A stretch of 64,000 nucleotides of DNA from Verticillium longisporum. Lineage: Eukaryota > Ascomycota > Sordariomycetes > Glomerellales > Plectosphaerellaceae. The translations under genes and the position numbers were made by a program. Below, piece after piece: positions 54,309 to 64,000 of the stretch. The notes beneath the pieces are model-generated. The model made no database searches. It worked only from the letters and a program-made list of their open reading frames with translations, and was not told the DNA's origin. Location of the stretch: assembly GCA_019188255.1 (NCBI GenBank), contig JAETXT010000007.1, positions 5,332,001-5,396,000 on the forward strand. Reading direction: 5' to 3'. Positions within the stretch are counted from its first letter, which is position 1; each line of letters starts with the position of its first letter.

Positions 54309-56167
54309 ACGTAATCCACAAGCGAGTGGTTCACCCAAGCGAGTGGTTCACTTCGCCCGGGCCCACGACCTACACCTGAATTCTACAGATTCCACCTCCG
54401 CCCGCGATGGAGACTCTTTCAAAAGAAGGTCAATTATTCCTTGCTATCCAAGCTATGGACAATGACCCGAACCTAAGCGCCCGGAGTGCTGCGAGGATCT
54501 ACACCGTCCCCTTAACGACGCTCCTCCGACGCCAGAAGGGCAAACCCTCCCGACGCGAAAGCCCGCCCAATTCTGCCAAATTAACAGTACTAGAAGAGAA
54601 AACTATTGTCGAATATATCCTTGACCTAGATGCGCGATCTTACCCTCCCCGGTTGGGTGAGGTCGGAGATATGGCGAATCGCCTGCTTGCCGACCGTGAC
54701 GCGCCACGCGTCGGGAAGAACTGGGCCGCAAACTTCGTCAAACGGCAACCAGAGCTCCGGACGCGTTTCTTTCGCAAGTACGACTACAAGAGGGCCCAAT
54801 GCGAAGATCCGGACGCGATAAACGCGTGGTTCCGCCTCGTGCATAACATGATCGCCAAGTACGGCATCCAAGAGGCTGACATGTACAACTTTGACGAGAC
54901 CGGCTTCCAGATGGGCGTTATCGCCAACGGAATGGTCGTGACCAGTTCGGAAAGACGGTCCAATGTGAAGATGAGGCAGCCAGGCAACCGGGAATGGGTT
55001 ACGGTGATCCAGGGCGTTGGCGCGTTGGGTTTCTCCGTCCCGCCGTTCATCGTGGTTTCGGGCAAGTACCACCTCTCGAGCTGGTACCAGGACGACGCGA
55101 TTTCTCGCGACTGGAGAATCGCAACATCTCCAAACGGCTGGACGACGAATGATATTGGTCTGGAATGGATTCGGCATTTTGACAGGCATACAAAGTCCCG
55201 TACTTCGGGCGGTTATCGCCTACTGATCCTGGATGGCCACGAAAGTCACCACTCGGTCGACTTCGAACTCTACTGCAAGGAGAACAACATCATCACACTC
55301 TGTATGCCTCCTCATTCGTCACATCTACTCCAGCCTCTCGATGTTGGGTGTTTTGGCCCACTAAAGAAAGCATACGGTCGGCAAATCGAGGATAGGATGA
55401 GGGCGGGTACAACGCACATCAGCAAAGAGGACTTCTTCCCGGCGTTTTCGGCTGCATTTCAGCAAGCAATGACAGAAAAAACATCCAGGGAGGCTTTCGA
55501 GGAGCGGGGCTTGTCCCCATAACCCGGAAACAGTCCTGTCAAAGCTGGATGTGAGGTTGAGGACGACGACGCCTCCGGGGACGTCCCACGGGGAGCGTGA
55601 TTCTTGGGTCTCTAAGACGCCCACTAACCTGCTCGAGGCAGGTTCCCAGACTGACTTCATCAAAGGGCGAATCTCACGCCACCAGGGAAGCTCCCCAACG
55701 TCAATTTTAGATGCTGTTGACTATCTTGCGAAGGGGACGCGGGGTGTTATGCACCAGATCGCTCTTTTGAAGTCAGAGGTTATGATCCTTCGAGAGGAAA
55801 ATGCTACACTAAGCCGACGCCGGAGGGCCAAAAAGCTACGTCTCCGGGAAGGAGGAAGCATGGCTGTAGGCGAGGGACAGGACAAGATTGCTCAGAAGGA
55901 AGTAGATATCCAGATAAAAGAGGAAACGCTGCAGAACCCGGGTCCCGCGTCGTGGTCCCAGCCGAAGAAACGATGCTGTAGCGTATGCGGGAAGACCGGC
56001 CACAACGCGAGAACTTGTCAGGTAGCTATCTCATCGTCTGCAAAAGACGAGGAGGAGTGATTTTAATTGATTTACGGCGTTTGGGTTGAGGTTTTCCTCG
56101 GAATGTTTGTCGGGTCGGGGTGAAGTGAACCACTCGCATGGGTGAGCCACTCGCTTGTGGATTACGT
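54309..56167 (+). mobile_element. pogo/Fot1-like DNA transposon, family 2 copy B (1859 bp)
   Basis: Same length and TIRs as copy A, in the opposite orientation, flanked by TA (54307-54308 and 56168-56169). Inserted in copia relic 4 and not RIP-mutated. Confidence 0.92.
54407..56060 (+). CDS. pogo-family DDE transposase with zinc knuckle, frame broken (family 2 copy B)
   Basis: First frame 54407-55522, same protein as copy A through MTEK. Second frame 55551-56060, coiled coil and CX2CX4HX4C knuckle. Here the A run is six long (copy A has five) and a downstream C run is four long (copy A has five), so the two copies differ by two opposite one-base changes and keep the same total length. Neither copy has the seven A that would link catalytic domain and C-terminal part. 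Confidence 0.85.
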
Positions 56168-58088
56168 TAATAGATTTATAGTATTTATTAATTTCCTAGG
56201 TCTCCTATATTATTATAATAGAATTAGCTCTAAGTATTTAAATAATTCTAGGAACCCTAGAATTCGAATTACTATTATCTCCCTAATCTCTTAATCTAGT
56301 AATCTATTATATAATTTAATATATATTCCTCTAAACTATATTAAGCTATTAATTATATTAATTATAATTACTATATTAGAAATTAAGATAACTTTATAAG
56401 GACTTATCTATTTCTCCTATTCTCTAAATATAAAAATATTACTTCTTAGCTTTAGCGATCTTAATAATAATAATTTAATATCTAGTCTATTATAAATATT
56501 AAGAATATTATTAACTTTCCGCTTAATAACTATTTACTAAAGCTCTACTAGTACTTTATTAATTACTTTAATATATTATATTTAATTTATAATAAATACT
56601 ATATTAATAGTAATTCTAAGTATTATTCTAAATATAAATAGTATAAATATTAATCTATTAAGCCTAATAATATTATTTATTACCTTTACTATTCCCTAAA
56701 ATAGCAATTCTAAGCTTATATTATAAGATTCTATTTTTAAGATCTTATATATTCTATAAATTAACTTATAATAGCTCTCTACTTTATTAATTAATTAATA
56801 GGCTTCTATAAAGATCTAATAATAGATTATATTTAAGAGGTATACTTCTACTTTAAATTCTATAAAAGTAAAGTTTATTCTAATATTAATAATTATAATA
56901 TCTAGAGGCCCTAAATAGGTATCTAATTAATACTTTTTAAGGGCTTCCTATATTATATAAGCTATAAAATTAGGAATAAAAGTTATAGATTAGAATACTA
57001 TATTTATATCGATTATATAAAGAATAGGCTTTTTATTTATATATATAATATTAATTAAAATCTTATAATTAAAATTAATGTTTAATTTTAAAATAAATTT
57101 AAAGTATTATAGAGATTTCCCTTTAATTTAATAATAATAATGGAAGTAATTTATTAATTCTAGAATATTTTCATTTATATTATAATCTATTCTTTAGAAT
57201 AAGTTCTATAGCTTCTCTATAGATAAATAATTAAATTATTTATAAATATATTAAAGCTCTATTTCTATTAGAAATACTATTCTATTACTCTCTATCCCTA
57301 TTATATATATAATCCTAGAGCTAATATAGGTCTTTATATCTAGGAAGAACTATAAATAGCTCTATTTATAGAAGATAGGTATATACTCCTAGATCTCCTT
57401 AATATACTTTACTAGCTTATTATATATATTATTTAAATAGATTCTAAGATTATCTATATCCTTAATATATAAGAGGAATAAAGTATCTATTAGGATTATA
57501 TAGAATATAATTCTCTTAATTAATATTAAAATAATAATCTCCTCTATTATAGAAATAGGATTTCCTATTCTAAATCTTATTCTAGCCCTTATTCCTTGTT
57601 TATTAACTATTAAGCTTAATATTAAAGCTATTAAGGCCTTTATATATAAAGCTTCTATTATAGAAATTAATATTATATTTATATTAAGGATAATATTATA
57701 TTATATAGAAGTATTATTAATTTAATATTAAATAAACAGCTATTCTATTAAAGCTATTATTTTAAACTCTAAACTATTCCCCTTAATTATATATTAAAAC
57801 GATTTATTTATTAAAAAGTATATAATATAAGTATTTATTAATTCATTCTCGGGATTGAATTTATAAATATTATCTACTCCTAGTTTATTAGAAATAGAAT
57901 TATCTAATTCTAAGCTTTTAATAGGTTCTATAGCTATTAGAAATTAATAATATCCTTTCTATTAATCTCTATATACTTCCTATATATATTTCTATTATTC
58001 CTTTAAATATTATTATTCCTTAAGAAGGTACTTTATTGATCTATAATCTAGTTTTAACTATATCTAGTATTTATATATTCTATTTTAT

Positions 58089-58787
58089 AGGAGATAGGGT
58101 CTTATAACCCTTCTAGTAGCTAGAATAAAAGCTAAACTATATTAATATCTATATTATTAGAAAGAGAAAAAGCAGAGCTATATAATAGTATAATTTCTAT
58201 ACGATTCTATAGAATTATTAAATAATAATAACTATTTAACTTCTCCTATCTCTTATTAGCTTAGCTTATAAGCTAGAGTAGAACTAACTCTACTTCCCTA
58301 TAGATCTAGAGGTAGCCTATATACCTTATCTACGCTTAGCCCCTAAGGGTTAGTCTATTAAATATAGAGCAATTCCCCTACTCTACTTTTTAGGGTTTTT
58401 ATAATAAGAATATATCTTTATTTTTAAATAAAATCATTACTTCCTATTATATAATAATTCCTATTTAATTTTAATGCCTTCAATTATTATAAATAGATAT
58501 TCTTCTAGATAGGCCCTACTTCCCTTAGGGTTAATCCGAGTACTTATATTAACTTAATCGGAAAATGCTTATCTCCGTTCCTATTAAAAAATATACAATT
58601 CTATAGCTAAAAATCAGGGCTATTAAGATCTTTAATCTATTCCTTCCTCTAGCACTTCCTTCTCGAAATATAACGACTTCTATCTCTCCCTTCCTATTAT
58701 ATTCATTTATTAGTTTATCTCTCTATAATCCCTTTATCTATTAAGATAATATTACCTTTAATTATTATCTAGAACCTAGATTAATAT
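58089..58787. mobile_element. insertion of about 700 bp in copia relic 4, possibly a solo LTR
   Basis: Relic 2 is continuous across this point but relic 4 carries about 700 bp flanked by ATTTTAT on both sides (58082-58088 and 58788-58794). The insert has no open frame. It is somewhat richer in GC than its surroundings, with stretches such as CTTAGCCCCTAAGGGTTAG. Its family is unknown. Confidence 0.5.
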
Positions 58788-60563
58788 ATTTTATTAATAA
58801 TTATTAATTCTATATATCGACTATTCTCTATAATCTCCCTTTCTATTAATTTAATAATATCCGCTTTTATAATATCTATTAATATAGAAGTATTTAAATA
58901 TCTTAGTCTTCTCCTCTACTTTTAATATATTCTTAAGCTATATAGATAAGGTATTAAAAGATCGCTCTAGCTTTATTAATATAATCTATAACTCTAGAAT
59001 ACCTTAAACTACCCTTAGAGTATTTATATAGAGGTAAATCTCTTCTCTAAATATAAAGCTAAGTATTCTCTAATACTATTAAAGCCTATCTATAAAGATC
59101 TAGAGAACTTCTATTTATAGCTTTCCTATATTATTAATCTCTATTATTATAAAGTAAAATATTATCGAGCTCTAGTTTATATAATATTAAGCTCTATTAG
59201 TCTCTAAGTTAAACTATTATTTAATTACTAAATATATTTAATAGAGTCCTATATTCCGATTTATATATTCTAGGAAGAAAGTTTATATATATTTTAAAAA
59301 TATATTTAGGAACAGTATATAGAGCTATATATAATAGATTTATAATAGTTTATAAACGTTTATAAATATCTATGTCTTATTATTAAGGATATTATAGATC
59401 TCCTTAGAATAATTACTCTCTTTATTCTAAAGTAATATAAATTACTTAATTATAGATCTATTAATTAGTAAATTAGTCGATTTATATAATAGTAGAATAT
59501 AATACTAGGTTAATAGATTCTAAGTACTATTTAAGGGTAGAACTTTATTTCTTTATAGTTAAAGTATAATCTCTTATTAATTAGATTATCTACTCTATTA
59601 ATTAGATAATATAGGAATTAAGGGCTATTATAGATCTATCCTCCCTATTTATAGTTCTCGGATTTAGAATAGTTAAATATTCCCTATAGATTACTATTTA
59701 TTATCCTATTAGTTTCCTTATTCTTCTATTCCTTAGAATATTAAATCCTAATTAATAATAATTAATTTTATTATATTAAGTATTTCTTCCTATAAGAATA
59801 TTAATATTAATCTCTTTAATATTTTAGTATTTATTATTCTTAGAAGAGGGATCTTATACTCTATTAGATATACTTTTAATATTTAAATAATCGTTATATT
59901 ATAAGAGTCGAAGTCCTTTTAGTCTAGCCCTAGAAGTTCTCGATAAATACCTCTAAGAAGTAAACTCCTTTTATAGTTCTATATATATTTATTACTTTAA
60001 GGATCTATATATTCTTAAGCTCTATAAATATTAATATTAATACTCTAAAGAACTATAATTCTACTTTATTAATAATAAAGTCGATATTAAGATTCTTCCT
60101 AACCTTCTATATTAAATATAATATATTAAATTCCTTAAGAATACTATCGAACTCCTATTATATCTTTTTAGTACTCTCTAATTCTATTATAGAGCTATTT
60201 CTATAATTAGAGGAGCTTATTATTATTAATCTATTAAAGCTCTATTATAGATTAATTAACTATTCTATAAAGCTTTATTTATTAGATTTAATAATTAATA
60301 ATATAGCCTAGGTAATAATCTTAAATATAGGAGTCCTAAGATATATAAAGTAGATAGTACTCTTATAGATTATATAATAAAGGGTTTCCCTATTATTAAG
60401 CTCTTATAAGAGTCTTAAAATATTTTAAGTAAATAATACTCTTACGATTATTTATAAAATATAATTAATAAACTTATATATAGCGAATTTACTATTTATA
60501 GGATCGATCTTAACTTCTCTAGCTCTAGCTATTCTATATTACGTTAAATATAATATTAATTAA

Positions 60564-60851
60564 TATTAAGAAGGCTTTACTATTTATATTAATTCCGATT
60601 TATTACTTTAATTATATTTAAGAGCTCTAAATAGGTAGGGTTAATAATATATAATTTATAATAATTCTTAATACTATCTCTCTAAATTACTATTATTTAT
60701 ATAAATTAGATATATTTATTTAATTTAGAGATTATATAAGCTATAAATTACGTATTCCTAGGAGTAGTAAATCCTAGCCCTAGTAATTACTATATCGGTA
60801 AATCCTATATAGTAATTACTAACCTAGGCAATCCCTAATATTAGTTTAATA
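60564..60851 (+). repeat. RIP-degraded copia LTR F (5' LTR of relic 4)
   Basis: 288 bp from TATTAAGAAGGCTTTAC to TATTAGTTTAATA, aligned with LTRs B, C and E. Confidence 0.75.
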
Positions 60852-60864
60852 TAAATATCTTTTA

Positions 60865-61507
60865 GAATTTATAATAATTATTCTATTAATAATAATATTT
60901 ATTTAGAAATTAATTTTATTAAAATTATAAATATCTTTATTTATTATATTATACTTTATAATTATATTCTATATAAAGTAAAACTATATATTTATTATAT
61001 TAGGATCTTTATATACGGCCTTTTTATAATCGTATTTCCGAAAGAAATATATCTATAATTCTAATTATTACTTAACGAAGTTTAATATTTAATTCCTCCT
61101 AATATATTATATATTATATTCTTTAAGAAATCGATTAATTATATCTCTAACTTTATTTAATTAAGGAGGATAATATTATAAATCTAAATTAAGAATATAT
61201 TTAATAATTATATTCTCTTTAAGCTTAATTAAATTTATATTATTTAAGGGGCTTTTATATTAAGAAATAGTACTTTACTTATAATAGTATAGAATAGTTT
61301 AGGGGACATTGAAGATTACTATAGTATACTTAGTATTAAGATTTTTATCGTTTTCTATAGCTTAGATAATAAAGTTTAATTAATTTTCTTTAGAAGGGGT
61401 TTCTATATTTAATTATCGAGGAATATATATATAAATAATCAATATAGATAAAATTAAATTAGGGTAGCTACTCGCTTAGGGTAGCTATTCGCTTATAGAG
61501 TATATTA
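60865..61507 (-). mobile_element. RIP-degraded, truncated pogo family 2 relic
   Basis: The right end reads GGGTAGCTACTCGCTTAGGGTAGCTATTCGC, the family 2 TIR (two GCGAGTGGTTCACC sites in reverse) with C-to-T/G-to-A changes. Leftwards it follows the N-terminal half of the transposase gene in minus orientation, through the region corresponding to RFFRKYDYKRAQ. The rest of the element is missing. It marks the right edge of the second island. Confidence 0.65.
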
Positions 61508-61559
61508 TATTAATTATATTATTTAATTACTATATATTCTATATATATAAGTTCGCCCA

Positions 61560-63638
61560 GGCTAAGGCATAGCTAAGCTTAGATTGCGCCGAGCCTGAGT
61601 AAGAGCGGTAAGTACGCTAACCTGATTGGTCCTGCGCTATGGGTAGTAGTAAAACCGAGAACCAAATGTGGCGAGATGCAAAGAAGCAGCGCCAAGGTCG
61701 TGCCGAAACGTGCGACACGACCTGTTTCAAGTCTCTCCTCCCGGGGACAGCGCCTCCTTTTCCCTTTGGCCCCGCCGCCGCCAAAGCCCTCGGTAGCCAA
61801 TGAGGCCCACCCCCTGTAGACAATGTCTTCCAATGACACGAGCGATCTGAGTGTGACATGCCTATTACGAGCCTGTCGTGGCGCCTCAAGTAGATCGAGA
61901 GTACCAGGTCAGGGAGAGACTCCACAGCGAGCTCCCTGAATCTGACGTTGCTAACCTGGCAAGCAAGTGGACTCGCTGGAGCGGTGAACTTGTTTATATG
62001 CAGACGCGTAGGTAAAGTATCAGGCGACCATGGCGAGATGACCACGAGAGGAGCTCGCCGGCTCAACCGATGGAAGACAGGCACCGGGCCCCGCATAACG
62101 ACGGCGGGGCGGCATACGTCTCTGTGAGGAGCCATTATTGTTCGTTCCCTAGGCGTCTTGCCGCCGTTCGTTGTTGATTTCAGGTTGATAGAGTTCAAGA
62201 GACAAACAGGTTGACTGATCTACCAGGCAATCTAAGGCCCATGCTGAGACAGGCTATCGGCGGTGAGTTTGCCCGCCGCCTTCCCCTTCGATACCCCATC
62301 AGCCGGGAAGCCTGAGCTGGTGCCACGCGCTACGTCAATTTGGTGAGCAAACGGCCACAATGTCACAGGATCATGCCTGTCATGCAAGAGCGGGAAGTGG
62401 TTGCGAGTGGAGGCATGGGATGCAATGGCAACATGGGCGCCGAAAAGGGGCCAATGTCAACAAGAAAACGTCAACACGACGATGCTTTGACAGCAAGCTC
62501 TTCGTCTTGAGATGAGCAATAGACTTGAACAAGCCATACGTCGCATTCCTTTCCCTCTCTCAGAGTCCCTCCATCTGTGTTACTTCACTATTCTGCTATT
62601 CTCCTGGGTCGGATTACATATCGGCAGTCTGTCGGAAATGTCAAATGTGTAAGCTGCCGATCATGACCCAGTGATGCAGTGATCAAGCCTGCCGATCATG
62701 CCGAGGGTCGAACAGTGTGGTGGATTACAGCAAGAGGGCAGGGGAAAAAATTACACAGAGGCACAGGCGAAAACGCACACATCGGACAAGATGCGGGATG
62801 CGGGATGCGGGATGCAGGCGGCACGCTCGCACCCCTTGCGCTCGTTTCGAGGTTTCATGCTTCCACGCCAGCAGCCGCCAGTGCTGGCGTCGGTGACGGG
62901 GGAGGGGGAGAAGGGGTAACCCAATCGCTGTCATTCGTCGTCAATCCGTCCGGCTTGGCCCTTTGCTGGCTCGCTCAGTGCTGTTGCTCACTATCGCCTC
63001 GCCACCCCACCCCCTGGCTTACACCCACTGAGCTTCTGACCTCGCTTCAATGATGCCAAGACCCGCCGTTGAAGCGTGCGGAGGGTCCTGCCTGACCTCG
63101 ACCTGTCTTGTCATGTCTTGTCCTGTGTGTGGGTGGGCGCACTTGCCTGCAAGCCTGCGGCGGCCGCGCTGAGCCTCTCTTTCTTTAGCCCCCGGTAGCC
63201 CTTTCCTCCACGGTGCCGCCGCCTGCCCCCAGCTCCTGTCCCTTTCCTTCTTTTGCCTTGAACCACAACTTTCGACGTCGCCCCATCCTCGATCTCCTGT
63301 GTCCACCATCGACAACACCAGCACCCGTGCCTTCCTGGCTGCTGCTGTGTCGCTGCGGATCACGAGTTCTTCGCGATTGTGCTCTCACGGTCCACCCCTT
63401 CTCTCCTCCCCCTTCTTCGCCTGTTCCCCACGTTCTCCAACCGTCCACTCAACGACTCCGCGTTTGCTAGAACACCACCTCTGTGTGACGCGCTCCAGGC
63501 GAGACAATCCAGAGACATTCTCCCACGGCACCGGCATTCCACCCAACTCCCACTACCTGCGACTCACTTGCGAGGCCTTCTTTTCGACTCGACCATCGCA
63601 AACACACTTTGCCGTGTTCTCATCGCCAAACCGTCAAC
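61560..63638. other. long intergenic region, probably the promoter of the SAM-domain gene
   Basis: Normal composition with no recognised gene; a 193-codon frame at 61617-62198 minus has no domain. A short (GATGCGG)n repeat lies at about 62790-62814. From about 63170 the plus strand is pyrimidine-rich (CCTTTCC, CTCCCCCTTC), as in long 5' leaders of fungal genes. Confidence 0.4.
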
Positions 63639-64000
63639 ATGGCTATGCTGGCTCCCAAATCGTCTTTCCCCGCGGGCTTGGGCTCCAACAACTCCAACAT
63701 GGTCGCCAGCAACATATCTCCCGCCTCCGTCGGCCCCTCCAGGAGAGCGCCCACTCTGCCCAACTCGACTACCTCTTTCGCCAGCCCCACCGAGTCTGAG
63801 TTCTCGGAAAGCGATGGTCCCGACGCCGTCAAGAATTGGGACGAGGAGCGTGTCGCCGAGTACCTCAGGAGTGTCAAGTGTGGCGAGTACGAGAAGCTTT
63901 TCAGGAAAAACCACATCAACGGCGAGAATCTTCTTGAGCTCGACAAGAACGTCCTCAAAGAGATGGGTATCGACAAGGTCGGCGACCGCGTACGCTTGTT
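63639..64000 (+). CDS. ste11: 5' end of a SAM-domain protein, probably the MAPKKK Ste11
   Basis: ATG at 63639 in a good context (GTCAACATGG), open to the window end (120 codons). A Ser/Pro/Asn-rich leader of about 65 residues precedes a SAM domain: WDEERVAEYLRSVKCGEYEKLF, then HINGENLLELDKNVLKEMGI and KVGDRVRL. In fungal Ste11-type MAPKK kinases this domain near the N-terminus binds the SAM adaptor Ste50 and recruits the kinase to the pheromone/filamentation MAPK cascade. The kinase domain would lie beyond the window. A Ste50-type adaptor is the main alternative, but the GENLLELDK/KEMGI wording fits Ste11 better. Confidence 0.75.
   Translation, partial: MAMLAPKSSFPAGLGSNNSNMVASNISPASVGPSRRAPTLPNSTTSFASPTESEFSESDGPDAVKNWDEERVAEYLRSVKCGEYEKLFRKNHINGENLLELDKNVLKEMGIDKVGDRVRL

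Larger units (their letters stand above)
53074..60851 (-). mobile_element. RIP-degraded copia relic 4 (pol on minus strand, 3' truncated)
   Basis: The relic starts abruptly after LTR D at a point corresponding to about 31230 of relic 2, so its 3' part and 3' LTR are missing. It ends in LTR F at 60564-60851. It is interrupted by a solo copia LTR (53821-54109), pogo family 2 copy B (54309-56167) and an insertion of about 700 bp at 58089-58787. Confidence 0.68.

Noticed and set aside
55470..55485. Classical -1 slippery site (A-AAA-AAC) in the family 2 transposase
   Set aside because: The A run is not in the needed phase in either copy, differs between copies, and no stem follows at the right distance.
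61617..62198. 193-codon minus-strand open frame
   Set aside because: No domain, no splice pattern, unusual composition; probably chance in GC-rich intergenic DNA.

Overview
The window is nuclear DNA of a filamentous ascomycete (Pezizomycotina, probably Sordariomycetes). The genes have short GT-AG introns and pyrimidine-rich leaders. Long AT-rich blocks look like repeats mutated by RIP (repeat-induced point mutation, C to T mainly at CpA). The mobile elements are typical of fungi: chromodomain Ty3/gypsy, Ty1/copia and pogo/Fot1-like DDE elements. Nothing looks bacterial or viral.

Layout. (1) 1-10050 is gene-bearing DNA of normal composition: a gene 3' end, a sulfotransferase-like gene, prephenate dehydratase, a GNAT acetyltransferase, a 775-bp non-autonomous TIR element and a DJ-1/PfpI-family gene. 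(2) 10050-38569 is a transposon island. Heavily RIP-degraded Ty1/copia relics are interrupted by two near-identical pogo elements (family 1) in inverted orientation, an intact-length Ty3/gypsy element (copy 1, + strand), a second pogo family (family 2, copy A), and a RIP-degraded solo gypsy LTR. (3) 38570-41050 carries one NmrA-like NAD(P)-binding gene. (4) 41050-61510 is a second island: more copia relics, an intact Ty3/gypsy element (copy 2, - strand), a lightly mutated copia solo LTR, pogo family 2 copy B and a degraded pogo fragment. (5) 61510-64000 is normal DNA ending in the 5' end of a SAM-domain gene, probably the MAPKKK Ste11.

The most interesting system is the chromodomain Ty3/gypsy family. 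Gag and Pol overlap by 79 nt in the -1 frame. The overlap holds a correctly phased GGGAAAA heptamer, a 6-nt spacer and a perfect 9-bp stem in both copies, a textbook -1 frameshift signal. Between pol and the 3' LTR lies an antisense gene with a spliceosomal intron, encoding a Zn2Cys6-like cluster plus coiled coil. Its two exons have identical lengths in both copies (211 and 389 nt) while the intron differs (49 versus 51 nt). The LTR U3 carries a cluster of GGCTCAC/GTGAGCC half-sites, and a 9-nt LTR segment is complementary to the position of the primer-binding site. Gag also has three copies of a W-C-C-H-K-R module after its zinc knuckle.

The intact gypsy and pogo copies escaped RIP, while older copies of the same families nearby are wrecked by it. 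This suggests a recent burst after RIP stopped or outside the sexual cycle. Several frameshifts (prephenate dehydratase, gypsy copy 1 gag and pol, all four pogo transposases) fall in mononucleotide runs. That raises the possibility of assembly homopolymer errors and should be settled before any is called a pseudogene.
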